Below are positions 51,790 through 61,177 of a stretch of 64,000 bases of DNA, in pieces. The notes under the pieces are model-generated. The model ran no database searches and was not told where the DNA came from. It saw nothing but the letters and a program-made list of their open reading frames with translations. A program made the translations under genes and the position numbers. The DNA lies in the NCBI GenBank assembly GCA_963739175.1, contig CAVTZH010000009.1:992001-1056000 (forward strand). The letters run 5' to 3'. The stretch is from VAZQ01 sp963739175. GTDB lineage: Bacteria > Pseudomonadota > Alphaproteobacteria > Rhizobiales > Xanthobacteraceae. Within the stretch, counting starts at the first letter, position 1; each line of letters starts with the position of its first letter.

Positions 51790-53496
51790 ATGCTTGTGAA
51801 GCGGCTCGCCGCGGCGCTGCTGTGCAGTGCCGCTTTTCTTTTCAGTGACACCAATCTTGTCAGTGACGCCAGGGCGCAAAATCTCGTCATCCAGGGCGGG
51901 ACCCTGATCGACGGCACCGGGCGCGCGCCGATCGAGAACGCCGTCATCGTCATCGAGAACGGCCGCTTCAAGGCGATTGGGCGGCGCGGCGAAGTGCAGG
52001 TCCCGGCCGGCGCGCAGGTCGTGGATGCGAACGGCAAGCACATCCTGCCCGGGTTCATCGACGGCCACTGCCATTGGGAAACGTTCTGGGCCGAGGTCTA
52101 TCTGCACCTCGGCGTCACGACCTGCGTTCAGATCGAGACCCATCAGAACGGTCCTTGGGGCCTGGCGCAACGCGACGCCACCGCCGCGGGCCGCGTCCGC
52201 GGACCACGGCTGTGGGTAGCCGGCGTGGCGATCGGCACCCGCCAAGGTCTACTCGACACCGAAGGCTCGCGCGCCTGGCGCAGCTACGTCGCAGTACCGA
52301 ATGCCGACGCCGCCCGCGCCGTGGTACGCCAAAAGAAGCAGGACGGTTATGACGTCCTCAAGCTCAGCGAATTTCTGACGCCGGAATTGGTGAAGGTCAT
52401 TGTCGACGAGGCGCACAGCCTCGGGATGGGCGTGACCGGCCATTCGTGGGACGTCATCGGCTACGCCGGGGCCGGCATCGACGCGATCGAGCACATCTGG
52501 TCGGTAGGCTACTCCTCGATCGACAATTTGGATCGCCGGAACAAGCTCGCGATCGCGCGCACCTCCGGCAAGATCGACGCCGAGGTCGCCGGCGCACAAT
52601 ACGAGGTCCAGGGCTTCGACGCCGTGATCAAGGCGATGGTCGACAACAAGGTCGCCTGGACCCCGACCATCGCGAAATGGCTGCGCCCGCTGTCACCGAG
52701 CGCGCAGCGCTTCTGGCAGCGCGAACAGGAGATCCTCGCCAATCCGAACGCGCGGTTCCCGGCCGCGGTGCGGGTGATCACCGAGTACACGACCGAGAAG
52801 CTGTTCAAGCGTTACACGCCGGACCAGCTGGAGCAGGCCAAGGTCGGCTATCAAAAGGCCAACGAATTCATCCGCCGCTTCGTGGCGGCCGGCGGCATCC
52901 TGAAGGAAGGCTCCGATCCGCCGCGCGGCATGGCGGGCATGACCTTGCATGAAGGGCTGGTGATGGATGTCGAGGCCGGTGTCCCGCCGATGGCAGCGAT
53001 CCAGGCCGCCAGCATCAACGTCGCGCGCGCCTTCAGGAAGGACCGCGACTACGGCAGCATCGAGCCCGGCAAGGTCGCTGATCTGTTTCTGATCGAAGGC
53101 GATCCGCTCAAGGACATCTGGATGACCCAGAACGTCAAAATGCTTGTGATGGACGGCAAGGTCGTCAATCACGAGTTCACCGGCTATGTGAATCCTATCC
53201 CCGAGTTCAATTCCTGGCAGCAGCTGTCGCAGACCATCCGCGTGACGCCGGAGGCGGTGACACAGGGAGATTCGGCCACGCTACGGGTTCGCGGGCAGGG
53301 GTTCTGGCCGTTCCACCGCGTGATGTTGAACGGCCGAGAGCTGGAAACAAAATTCGTCAGCCGCAGCGAGCTGCAGGCTACGCTGCCCGGCGACGCCATC
53401 CAGAACGTCGGAATGTACAAGGTCACGGTGAAGAGCTTCGGCGAAGCGGTCCCGGAATCGGCGCCCGCGCCGCTGGTGGTGCGGTTCAAGCTGTAA
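51790..53496 (+). CDS. Secreted metal-dependent amidohydrolase with C-terminal Ig-like domain
   Basis: This 568-residue protein has a signal peptide (residues 1-30, 'MLVKRLAAALLCSAAFLF'). The urease-superfamily barrel follows: metal-binding 'GFIDGHCHWE', a probable carboxylated lysine in 'DVLKLSEF', histidines in 'GVTGHSWDV' and 'DAIEHIWS', and a catalytic aspartate in 'KEGSDPPRGM'. The last 100 residues ('TIRVTPEAVTQGDSATLRVR') look like an IPT/TIG-type beta-sandwich. It probably hydrolyses a peptide or amide in the periplasm. GGGAGG precedes the ATG at 51790. Confidence 0.88.
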   Translation: MLVKRLAAALLCSAAFLFSDTNLVSDARAQNLVIQGGTLIDGTGRAPIENAVIVIENGRFKAIGRRGEVQVPAGAQVVDANGKHILPGFIDGHCHWETFWAEVYLHLGVTTCVQIETHQNGPWGLAQRDATAAGRVRGPRLWVAGVAIGTRQGLLDTEGSRAWRSYVAVPNADAARAVVRQKKQDGYDVLKLSEFLTPELVKVIVDEAHSLGMGVTGHSWDVIGYAGAGIDAIEHIWSVGYSSIDNLDRRNKLAIARTSGKIDAEVAGAQYEVQGFDAVIKAMVDNKVAWTPTIAKWLRPLSPSAQRFWQREQEILANPNARFPAAVRVITEYTTEKLFKRYTPDQLEQAKVGYQKANEFIRRFVAAGGILKEGSDPPRGMAGMTLHEGLVMDVEAGVPPMAAIQAASINVARAFRKDRDYGSIEPGKVADLFLIEGDPLKDIWMTQNVKMLVMDGKVVNHEFTGYVNPIPEFNSWQQLSQTIRVTPEAVTQGDSATLRVRGQGFWPFHRVMLNGRELETKFVSRSELQATLPGDAIQNVGMYKVTVKSFGEAVPESAPAPLVVRFKL

Positions 53497-53512
53497 GCTT
53501 CGCGAATACGAT

Positions 53513-54652
53513 TTAGCTATTCGCGATGACCTTGCGGTCGATGTCGTGCACGCGGTTGATGCCGCACAGCGCCATGGTGACACCGAGCTCGTCGCGGATG
53601 ATCTCGATCGCACGCGTCACGCCCGCCTGCCCGCCGGCGCCGAGCCCGAAGATGTAGCTGCGGCCGATCAGGCATGAGCGCGCGCCGAGCGCCAGCGCGC
53701 GCATCAGGTCCTGCCCGGAGCGGATGCCGCCGTCGAACATGACCTCGATGTCGGAGCCGACCGCGTCGGCGACCTTCGGCAGCGCCGAGATCGAGGACGG
53801 CGCGCCATCGAGCTGGCGGCCGCCGTGGTTCGACACCACGATCGCGTCGGCGCCGGTCTTGGCCGCGCGCCGCGCATCGTCGACATCGAGCACGCCCTTG
53901 AGGATGAGCTTGCCGGGCCACAGGCTCCTGATCCACTCGACGTCCTTCCACGACAGCGCCGGATCGAACTGCGTCGAAATCCACGACGCCAGCGACGCCA
54001 CATTGGCGCCGCTCGGCGTATAGCCGGCGAGATTGCCGAAGGTCTTGCGCTTGCCGCGCAGGATGCTGAGCGCCCAGCCCGGCTTGGTCGCGATGTCGAG
54101 CACGTTGCGCAGGCGGATTTCCGGCGGCACGGTCAGGCCATTCTTCGCGTCGCAATGACGCTGGCCGAGCACCTGCAGATCGATGGTCAGCATCAGCGCG
54201 CTGCATTTCGCCGCCGCGGCGCGTTCGACCAGGGATTTGGCGAAGCCGCGATCCTTCATCACATAGAGCTGGAACCAGAACGGCTTCTCGACCGCGCCGG
54301 CCACGTCCTCGATCGAGCAGACCGACATGGTCGACAGCGTGTACGGGATACCGGCCGCCTGCGCCGCGCGGCACGCAAGAATTTCGCCGTCGCCGTGCTG
54401 CATGCCGCCGAGGCCGATCGGCGCCAGCGCCAGCGGGATCGGCACCGGCTCGCCGACGATGGTGGTGGCGAGGTCGCGTTGCGAGACGTCGACCAGCACG
54501 CGCTGGCGGAATTTGATGCGCTCGAGATCCGCGCGGTTCGCCCGCAGCGTTTCCTCGGAGTAGGAGCCCGCCTCGGCGTAGTCGAAGAACATCTTGGGCA
54601 CCTTGCGCCGGGCAAGCTGCCGCAGGTCTTCAATGCAGGTGATGGTGCGCAT
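53513..54652 (-). CDS. FMN-dependent alpha-hydroxyacid oxidase/dehydrogenase
   Basis: This 379-residue TIM-barrel flavoprotein is of the lactate/glycolate/mandelate oxidase family. 'YAEAGSYSEETLRANRADLE' is near the N-terminus. 'FWFQLYVMKDRGFAKSL' and 'LTIDLQVLGQRHCDAKNGL' bind FMN. The catalytic His and substrate Arg are in 'IVVSNHGGRQLDGAPSSI', and 'VMFDGGIRSGQDLMRALALG' completes the site. It oxidises an L-2-hydroxyacid. It does not carry the membrane-binding insertion of some LldD enzymes. The D-specific dehydrogenases elsewhere in the window handle the other enantiomer. Confidence 0.92.
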   Translation of the reverse strand: MRTITCIEDLRQLARRKVPKMFFDYAEAGSYSEETLRANRADLERIKFRQRVLVDVSQRDLATTIVGEPVPIPLALAPIGLGGMQHGDGEILACRAAQAAGIPYTLSTMSVCSIEDVAGAVEKPFWFQLYVMKDRGFAKSLVERAAAAKCSALMLTIDLQVLGQRHCDAKNGLTVPPEIRLRNVLDIATKPGWALSILRGKRKTFGNLAGYTPSGANVASLASWISTQFDPALSWKDVEWIRSLWPGKLILKGVLDVDDARRAAKTGADAIVVSNHGGRQLDGAPSSISALPKVADAVGSDIEVMFDGGIRSGQDLMRALALGARSCLIGRSYIFGLGAGGQAGVTRAIEIIRDELGVTMALCGINRVHDIDRKVIANS

Positions 54653-54754
54653 GGAGCCACCATATCCGGTGGGTTCCGCCGGTGGAACGCCCATGCAATG
54701 CTGCGCGTTATCTGTTCCAGGGCCCTGTTTCCGGGCCGATGACGGAGATTTGCG

Positions 54755-54973
54755 ATGGCGGACCGAAACCAGGCCAAGCCCAATGACGCGGTGTCCCAGG
54801 GCGATATCGACCGGAAGCGCCGGCAGGAAGCCCGCGAGGAAGAGCGGAACGAGAACCGCCATCGGGCGGACAGATCGCTGGAGCAAGGCCTGGAAGGCAC
54901 CTTCCCCGCCTCCGATCCGGTGAACGTCACGCAGCCGCCGAAATCGCCACAGGATCGCAAGCCCGCGCGCTAG
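54755..54973 (+). CDS. Small highly charged protein (72 aa)
   Basis: This 72-residue protein is mostly Arg, Glu, Asp and Asn ('IDRKRRQEAREEERNENRHR') with a conserved-looking end 'LEQGLEGTFPASDPVNVTQP'. The latter resembles a motif in many alphaproteobacterial small proteins. It is likely disordered and cytoplasmic, possibly stress-related. GGAGA lies nine bases before the ATG. It is divergent from the hydroxyacid oxidase gene. Confidence 0.65.
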   Translation: MADRNQAKPNDAVSQGDIDRKRRQEAREEERNENRHRADRSLEQGLEGTFPASDPVNVTQPPKSPQDRKPAR

Positions 54974-55152
54974 CCGGTCGTCGGAGCCTTTTCGAGGACG
55001 CACCGCCAACCGCGCCGGCGGTGCGTTTTGTCATGCGCGACAAGGCCTTACCGACACTCACGTTTTTTAAGAATTATGGCGTTGAATTGGGACGCCGCGA
55101 CCGCTTTAAGCTTCGATGATCGGAGACCCCGGGCAGGGGAGGGGTGAGTTCC

Positions 55153-56496
55153 ATGGCTCGCAAATATTTCGGCACCGACGGCATCCGTGGCCGCGCCAAT
55201 GGCGTGATCACGCCCGAGCTCGCGCTCAAGGTCGGGCAGGCCGCCGGGCTTATGTTCAAGCGCGGCGAGCACCGCCACCGCGTGCTTATCGGCAAGGACA
55301 CCCGGCTCTCCGGCTACATGATCGAGACCGCGCTGGTCGCCGGCTTCACCTCGGTTGGCATGGACGTGCTGCTGACCGGCCCGATGCCGACGCCGGCGGT
55401 CGGCATGCTCACGCGCTCCATGCGCGCCGATCTTGGCGTGATGATCTCGGCCTCGCACAACCCTTATGACGACAACGGCATCAAGCTGTTCGGTCCGGAC
55501 GGCTACAAGCTCAGCGACGACATCGAGCGCAAGATCGAAGCGCTGATGGACGGCGACCTCACCAAGAAGCTGGCCAAGAGCGCCGACCTCGGCCGCGCCA
55601 AGCGCATCGAGGGCGTGCACGACCGCTACATCGAATTCGCCAAGCGCACGCTGCCGCGCACCATGGATCTCGCGGGCCTGCGCGTGGTCGCCGACTGCGC
55701 CCATGGCGCCGCCTATCGCGTGGTGCCGGAAGCGCTGTGGGAGCTCGGCGCGGAGGTGGTCTCGATCGGCGTCGAGCCCGACGGCTTCAATATCAACCGC
55801 GACTGCGGCTCGACCTCGCCCGAGGAGCTCTGCCGCAAGGTGCGCGAGCTGCGCGCCGACATCGGCATCGCGCTCGACGGTGACGCCGATCGCGTAATCA
55901 TCTCCGACGAGATGGGCCATATCGTCGACGGCGACCAGCTGCTGGCCTTGATCGCGGAAAGCTTCCAGTCCGACGGCCGCCTGACGCAGCCCGGCATCGT
56001 CGCGACCATCATGTCGAACTACGGGCTCGAGCGCTATCTCACCGGGCTCAAGCTCAAGCTCGCGCGTACGCCGGTCGGCGACCGCTACGTGCTCGATCAT
56101 ATGCGCGAGCACGGCTTCAACGTCGGCGGCGAGCAGTCCGGCCACATCATCCTGACCGACTACACCACCACCGGCGACGGCTTCGTCGCCGCGCTGCAAG
56201 TCTTGGCGGTTGTGAAGAAGCTCGGCCGTCGCGTGTCGGAGGTCTGCCACCGCTTCGACCCGCTGCCGCAGATCCTCAAGAACGTCCGCTACAAGAGCGG
56301 CAAGCCCTTGGAGAACGCCAAGGTGCGCAGCGCAATCAAGGACGGCGAGCGCCGTCTCAACGGCCATGGCCGCCTGGTCATCCGCCCCTCCGGCACCGAG
56401 CCGGTGATCCGGGTGATGGGCGAGGGCGACGACAAGGTGTTGGTTGAGGACGTGGTTGACGGAATCGTCGCCGCCCTTAACCGTGTTGCGGCCTAG
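55153..56496 (+). CDS. glmM: Phosphoglucosamine mutase GlmM
   Basis: This 447-residue enzyme interconverts glucosamine-6-phosphate and glucosamine-1-phosphate for UDP-GlcNAc and hence peptidoglycan and LPS. 'MARKYFGTDGIRGRANG' opens the protein. The phosphoserine loop is 'VMISASHNPYDDNGIK' with Ser101. The metal loop is 'IALDGDADRVIISDEMG'. The sugar loop is 'VGGEQSGHIILTDYTTTGDG', and the C-terminal phosphate site is 'GRLVIRPSGTEPVIRVMGEG'. ATG at 55153 is better than the GTG at 55144 on the basis of the usual N-terminus. Confidence 0.96.
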   Translation: MARKYFGTDGIRGRANGVITPELALKVGQAAGLMFKRGEHRHRVLIGKDTRLSGYMIETALVAGFTSVGMDVLLTGPMPTPAVGMLTRSMRADLGVMISASHNPYDDNGIKLFGPDGYKLSDDIERKIEALMDGDLTKKLAKSADLGRAKRIEGVHDRYIEFAKRTLPRTMDLAGLRVVADCAHGAAYRVVPEALWELGAEVVSIGVEPDGFNINRDCGSTSPEELCRKVRELRADIGIALDGDADRVIISDEMGHIVDGDQLLALIAESFQSDGRLTQPGIVATIMSNYGLERYLTGLKLKLARTPVGDRYVLDHMREHGFNVGGEQSGHIILTDYTTTGDGFVAALQVLAVVKKLGRRVSEVCHRFDPLPQILKNVRYKSGKPLENAKVRSAIKDGERRLNGHGRLVIRPSGTEPVIRVMGEGDDKVLVEDVVDGIVAALNRVAA

Positions 56497-56678
56497 CCGG
56501 CGCGCCAAATCATTGAATCGCTGACTGAATCGGTCCGGCTTGCGGGCGCTGTTGCAGCGCACCGAACAGATTGGAATACGTACAAAAATAGCGCTTTTTC
56601 TTTGCCTAGGCGGTATCCGCTGCAGTATCGATAGTTTCAGAAACAACCAATCGCCCGGGCTGGGGAAGCGCTGCGTCC

Positions 56679-56885
56679 ATGATCGTATGCTCCTGCAACG
56701 TGCTCACTGACCGCGATGTCCGTACGGCGGTCAACGGCTCGGAGCCCCCGCGCACGGCCGGCCAAGTCTATGGTTGCCTCGGCTGCAGCCCGCAATGCGG
56801 GCGCTGTGCGCGCACGATCCGGCGCATCATGGACGAGGCGGTGGCGGCCACTGGCGGCTGCCCGTGCCGCCCCAACGGCGAATAA
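56679..56885 (+). CDS. bfd: Bacterioferritin-associated ferredoxin (Bfd)
   Basis: This 68-residue [2Fe-2S] protein has the BFD fold: 'MIVCSCNVLTDRDVRTAVNG' with the first Cys-x-Cys pair, then 'GQVYGCLGCSPQCGRCARTI' with the second cysteine pair. Bfd reduces the ferric core of bacterioferritin to release stored iron. The bfr gene lies 151 bases downstream in the same direction, so the pair is a classic iron-storage unit. A GTTTC-A-GAAAC palindrome lies at 56634-56644 upstream. Confidence 0.9.
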   Translation: MIVCSCNVLTDRDVRTAVNGSEPPRTAGQVYGCLGCSPQCGRCARTIRRIMDEAVAATGGCPCRPNGE

Positions 56886-56966
56886 CGCGCCGAATTTCTC
56901 AACTATTCACTGATGTTTAGCCCGTACGGGCGTTTCCGGCTTGTGCAGCGCGGGAACTGCGTACAC

Positions 56967-56983
56967 ATTAGAGCATTACTAAA
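56967..56983. promoter_or_regulatory. Irr-type iron control element (ICE) upstream of bfr
   Basis: The 17 bases ATTAGAGCATTACTAAA match the rhizobial ICE consensus TTTAGAA-N3-TTCTAAA at 11 of 14 fixed positions, keeping TTAGA and CTAAA half sites at correct spacing. It lies 54 to 70 bases before the bfr start. Irr represses iron-storage genes under low iron in this bacterial group. Binding is inferred. Confidence 0.65.
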
Positions 56984-57036
56984 CTGGCCCGACCCGCCGG
57001 CAGGGCAAAAAAACCATCCAGCACAGGACGCGGACC

Positions 57037-57525
57037 ATGAAGGGCGACGCACGGGTCATCGAGTATCTCAATCGCGGACTGCGGCACGAACTGACGGCGA
57101 TCAACCAATATTGGCTGCACTACCGGCTGCTCGCCAACTGGGGCTACAACGACCTCGCCAAATACTGGCGCAAGGAATCGATCGAGGAGATGGAGCACGC
57201 GGACAAGATCATCGACCGCATCATCTTCCTCGACGGCTTTCCCAACATGCAGGTGCTCGATCCGCTTCACATCGGACAGAATGTGAAGGAGGTGCTCGAT
57301 TGCGACCTTGCCGCCGAGTATTCCGCGCGCGCGCTCTACGAGGAAGCCGCGACCCACTGCCACTCGGTCAAGGATTACGTGACGCGCGATCTGTTCGAGG
57401 GGCTGATGAAGGCCGAGGAAGAGCACATCGATTTCCTCGAGACCCAGCTCGAGCTCGTGAGCAAGCTCGGCGTCGAGCTGTACTCGCAGCATCACATCGG
57501 CAAGCTCGGCGACAAAGAGGATTGA
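57037..57525 (+). CDS. bfr: Bacterioferritin Bfr
   Basis: This 162-residue four-helix haem ferritin stores iron as a ferric mineral in a 24-mer. The dinuclear ferroxidase ligands are all present: Glu18, Glu51, His54, Glu94, Glu127 and His130. The haem-ligand Met52 is in 'IEEMEHADKII'. The C-terminal 'YSQHHIGKLGDKED' is normal. It follows bfd and is preceded by an ICE, so it is likely controlled by Irr. Confidence 0.96.
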   Translation: MKGDARVIEYLNRGLRHELTAINQYWLHYRLLANWGYNDLAKYWRKESIEEMEHADKIIDRIIFLDGFPNMQVLDPLHIGQNVKEVLDCDLAAEYSARALYEEAATHCHSVKDYVTRDLFEGLMKAEEEHIDFLETQLELVSKLGVELYSQHHIGKLGDKED

Positions 57526-57882
57526 GATCGGTCGCTGCGACCGGCCCGCATGGTGTCGCGAGCACGCGGTATCGCCTTAGCGCCTGACGACACCAGCCTT
57601 CTTCGACACGTCGCGTGCGCGAATCAAAATGCGCGCGTCCCGTGCGCACGTCGGTTTCGCCGCGCACGGCATCGGCAACCGTTCATTAACAAAGGTTACC
57701 AACGCGCTTCGTTGGCATGCGCGGGTCGCGGTATTGCGCGGCCTGGCACAGCTTGCGCGGTAACGTTCGTAAATATTCGCGGTTAAAAAGTAACCTTAAG
57801 CCACGTTTAACCGTTTGCTGCGATCTTCGGCTCCGTTGGTTCATTTCCGCGGGCGTCGCCCGCTGGACGAAAGGACGAAGTC
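57526..57882. other. 357-base intergenic region without a supported gene
   Basis: No gene is convincing here. A CGGTC/GACCG hairpin just after bfr (57529-57543) may terminate it. The last 180 bases are less GC-rich with several TAACC and TTAA patches and probably contain the promoter and leader of the outer membrane protein at 57883. Confidence 0.45.
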
Positions 57883-58705
57883 ATGGGTCCGACTAAGATG
57901 TTGGCGTTCGCCGGAGCTGCGACCGCATTGATTACGACGACGGCGGCGACCGCTGCCGATTTCCCTGCGCTGCGGCAGCCCGCGCCGCCGCCCGTTGTAG
58001 ACACCGGCGGCTGGTATCTGCGCGGCGATATCGGCATGACCAATCAGCAGGTCAAGACGGCTTGACAACGTGCTGTTCGCGACGACGCCAAACCTTGTCA
58101 TTCACGACAGGAATTTCGAGTCCGGAATGCTGTTCGGCATCGGCGCCGGCTACAAGTGGAACAACTGGCTCCGCTTCGACGTCACCGGTGAATATCGCGG
58201 CGAGACCGGTTTCCACGGTTTCGACACCTGGAACGACGGTGTTGGCGCGCGCTTCAACAACTATACCGCCAAGAAATCGGAGTGGTTGGTGCTAGCCAAC
58301 GCCTACCTTGATCTCGGCACGTGGTGGTGCATCACGCCGTTCATCGGCGCCGGCGTCGGCTGGAGCCAGGTGACGATCCACAGCTTCCGCGATGCAGGTA
58401 TTAGTGGACCAGGCCCAGTCGGTTCGCCCACGATGGCCTATGCCGATGCTGCGTCGAAGTCGAACTTCGCTTGGGCACTGCATGCCGGACTTTCTTATGA
58501 GGTGACCAAGTCCTTCAGCGTCGAGCTGGCGTACCGTTACGTCAATCTCGGCACTGGCGTCAGCGGCGACATCATCGCCTTTGACGGAACGAACAACATC
58601 AACAATCCGATGCAATTCAAGGACATCACGTCCCACGATGTGAAGTTTGGCGTGCGCTGGATGTTCCAGCAGCCGGAGCAGCCGGTGCTGATGCGCCGCG
58701 GCTAG
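57883..58705 (+). pseudogene. Outer membrane beta-barrel protein, one-base frameshift
   Basis: From the ATG at 57883 a signal peptide ('MLAFAGAATALITTTAATAA') and the mature start 'GGWYLRGDIGMTNQQVK' are followed by a stop. One base earlier or later, near 58055, the frame continues 'RLDNVLFATTPNLVIHD', 'FGIGAGYKWNNWLRFDVTGE', 'SKSNFAWALHAGLSYEVTKS', ending 'VKFGVRWMF' after 273 codons. The alternating hydrophobic strands and final aromatic residue mark an eight-stranded OmpA/Omp25-like barrel. The single extra A in an AAGAC context is a typical sequencing or slippage event. Confidence 0.82.
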
Positions 58706-58885
58706 TCGGCAAAGAATTATCGGGGGTGCGGCGGCGCGGGCATGTCCCGCGCCGCCTGCTTTTTCAGTCACGCGAAATCGTTTGCACAAGCCGCCGGTAT
58801 GGGGCGGAGCTAACCGCTCATTAAGGTTAATCAATCATGATGACGGTGGCGCAGGGAGGTATCTGCGCGAATCAAAGGGTCCGTC

Positions 58886-59722
58886 ATGCGCCGTAGTCTT
58901 GTTGCTCTTTGCTTGCTGGCATTCGTGACACCGACAAGCGCCCAGGATTTCGACACGCCGACGCTGCGCGGCACGTCGCCGTTCATTCCGGCGGCGCCGA
59001 AATACACGCGTTGGGCCGGCTTCTATGCCGGCGGCCAGATCGGGCGCAGCAGCAGCGAGATGGATTTCGAGGACGCTACGCGGGACTTGATCGCCTACAT
59101 GCTTCGTACGCTGGCGCTGGAGAACGAGCGACATCCGTCGCAATGGGGCGTGCTGGGGAAGGCCAATCCCTCGGGGATGAGCTATGGCGTCTTTGTCGGT
59201 TACAACGTGCAGTTCAGCGACGTCATCTTCGGCTTTGATCTCCACTACAACCGCAGCAGCTTTTCTGCGAACGCGCCGGTGACGCCGATCTCCCGCGGCG
59301 TCAGCGCCGGTGGCAATAGCTATAACGTGACCGTCACCGGCTCCGCGTCGATGGACATCACCGACTATGGCTCGGCGCGCCTTCGCGCCGGCTGGATTCT
59401 CGATAACTTCCTTGTGTATGGCGCCGTCGGCTTGGCGGTGGGCCGCGCCAACATCACGCGCTCTGCGAGCGTCTTTGGTACGGAAACCTCGCCTTGTAGT
59501 CCCACGCCCTGCACCCCGGTCCCATTCCCATTCGCTTTCTCCGACAGCGAGTCAAAGAACGCGCATTTCCTCTATGGCTGGTCGGCTGGTGGCGGCGTCG
59601 ACGTGCTGCTGATGCCCAATGTCTTCGTCCGCGGCGAATTCGAGTACATCTCCTTCACCAAGGCCCAGGGCATCCTGGCGCAGATCGGCACCGCGCGCGT
59701 CGGCGCCGGCTTCAAGTTCTGA
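58886..59722 (+). CDS. Outer membrane beta-barrel protein (porin-like family)
   Basis: This 278-residue protein has signal peptide 'MRRSLVALCLLAFVTPTSAQ', then 'RWAGFYAGGQIGRSSSEMDF' as the first strand. Periodic strands include 'VIFGFDLHYNRSSFSANAPV', 'SARLRAGWILDNFLVYGAVG' and 'VFVRGEFEYISFTKAQGILA', with a C-terminal Phe in 'ARVGAGFKF', the usual outer membrane assembly signal. It is a different branch from the barrel at 57883. The two are likely separate genes of a surface-protein pair. Confidence 0.88.
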   Translation: MRRSLVALCLLAFVTPTSAQDFDTPTLRGTSPFIPAAPKYTRWAGFYAGGQIGRSSSEMDFEDATRDLIAYMLRTLALENERHPSQWGVLGKANPSGMSYGVFVGYNVQFSDVIFGFDLHYNRSSFSANAPVTPISRGVSAGGNSYNVTVTGSASMDITDYGSARLRAGWILDNFLVYGAVGLAVGRANITRSASVFGTETSPCSPTPCTPVPFPFAFSDSESKNAHFLYGWSAGGGVDVLLMPNVFVRGEFEYISFTKAQGILAQIGTARVGAGFKF

Positions 59723-59861
59723 CCGGCGGCCGCGCGGCCCGCGCGACAAGATTCAGTTCACGGTGCCGCGCAGAGGCGCTTGACGCGGCGGCGCCGTTTC
59801 CTTATTTCCGGCGGCGGGACACCCCTCCCCACCGAGGGGCATCTATCTGGAAGGATAGACT

Positions 59862-61034
59862 ATGGCCAATACGATGCCCGCCATGCGGCCGGCCGTGCCG
59901 CATTTCTCCTCCGGCCCCTGCGCCAAGCGCCCCGGATGGAGCCTGCAAGCCCTCACCGACGCAGTCCTCGGACGCTCGCACCGCTCGAAGATCGGCAAGG
60001 CGAAGCTCAAACGCGCCATCGATCTCACCCGTGAGGTGCTCGAGGTTCCCGCCGACTATCGGATCGGCATCGTGCCGGCCTCCGACACCGGCGCGGTCGA
60101 GATGGCGCTGTGGTCGCTGCTCGGCGCGCGCCCCGTCACCATGATGGCGTGGGAATCGTTCGGCGAAGGCTGGGTGACCGACGTCGCCAAGCAACTCAAG
60201 CTCAAGGACGTGACCGTGCTCAAGGCCGGTTACGGCGAGCTTCCCGATCTTTCCAAGGTCGATTTCTCGACCGACGTGGTGTTCACCTGGAACGGCACCA
60301 CCTCCGGCGTGCGCGTTCCGAACGCCGACTGGATCCCCGCGAACCGCGAGGGCCTCACGATCTGCGACGCCACTTCGGCCTGTTTTGCGCAGGCGCTCGA
60401 CTTCGCCAAGCTCGATGTCGTGACCTTCTCCTGGCAGAAGGCGCTGGGCGGCGAGGGGGCGCATGGCATGCTGATCCTGTCGCCGCGCGCAGCCGAGCGG
60501 CTCAAGACCTACGCGCCGCCGTGGCCGCTACCGAAGATCTTCCGGCTCACCAACAACGGCAAGCTGATCGAAGGCATCTTCGACGGCGAGACCATCAACA
60601 CGCCGTCGATGCTGTGCGTGGAGGATTATCTCGACACGCTCGCCTGGGCGAAGTCGATCGGCGGGCTCAAGAGCCTGATCGCGCGCGCCGACGCCAACAC
60701 CAAGGCGATCGCCGACTGGGTCGCGCGCTCGCCCTGGATCGACTTCCTCGCCAAGGAGCCCGCGATCCGGTCGAACACTTCCGTTTGCCTGAAGGTGGTC
60801 GATCCCGCCGTCACCGCGCTGCCGGCCGACGCGCAGGCGGCGTTCGTGAAGTCGCTGGCCGCGGCGTTGGAGAAGGAGGGCGTCGCCTACGACATCGACG
60901 CCTACCGCGACGCGCCGCCGGGGCTGCGCATCTGGTGCGGCGCGACCGCCGAAGCGCGCGACGTCGAGGCGCTGACGCAGTGGCTCGACTGGGCCTTCAC
61001 CAAGACCAAGGACGCGCTGCCGAAGGCGGCGTAG
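59862..61034 (+). CDS. serC: Phosphoserine aminotransferase SerC
   Basis: This 390-residue PLP enzyme forms 3-phosphoserine from 3-phosphohydroxypyruvate. 'RPAVPHFSSGPCAKRPGW' begins the family core. The PLP-lysine is in 'TFSWQKALGGEGAHGMLI', and the substrate phosphate site in 'NNGKLIEGIFDGETINTPSM'. It is the longer, alphaproteobacterial type of SerC with a distinct C-terminus. AAGGAT stands before the ATG. serA follows, separated by a palindromic repeat. Confidence 0.93.
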   Translation: MANTMPAMRPAVPHFSSGPCAKRPGWSLQALTDAVLGRSHRSKIGKAKLKRAIDLTREVLEVPADYRIGIVPASDTGAVEMALWSLLGARPVTMMAWESFGEGWVTDVAKQLKLKDVTVLKAGYGELPDLSKVDFSTDVVFTWNGTTSGVRVPNADWIPANREGLTICDATSACFAQALDFAKLDVVTFSWQKALGGEGAHGMLILSPRAAERLKTYAPPWPLPKIFRLTNNGKLIEGIFDGETINTPSMLCVEDYLDTLAWAKSIGGLKSLIARADANTKAIADWVARSPWIDFLAKEPAIRSNTSVCLKVVDPAVTALPADAQAAFVKSLAAALEKEGVAYDIDAYRDAPPGLRIWCGATAEARDVEALTQWLDWAFTKTKDALPKAA

Positions 61035-61039
61035 CGATG

Positions 61040-61135
61040 CCGATCGTCCCCGCGAAAGCGGGGACCCGGTCATCGCAGCGCGAAATTCAAGCAACGCCTG
61101 CTGTGATGACTGGATGCCCGCCTTGGCGGGCGTGA
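61040..61135. repeat. Two-hairpin palindromic repeat between serC and serA
   Basis: GTCCCCGC-GAAA-GCGGGGAC (61046-61065) and GCCCGCC-TT-GGCGGGC (61116-61131) are the two arms. The GNRA-type loop GAAA would stabilise the first in RNA. The type resembles 20789-20870. Placement inside the serCA gap could adjust relative expression. Confidence 0.7.
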
Positions 61136-61177
61136 CCGTCGAGTGAACAGCAAACGAACTTAATTCGGATCACAACC

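Noticed and set aside
56634..56644. GTTTC-A-GAAAC palindrome as an iron-responsive operator for bfd
   Set aside because: It is only 11 bases and does not match the Irr or RirA patterns I know, so it is mentioned but not called.
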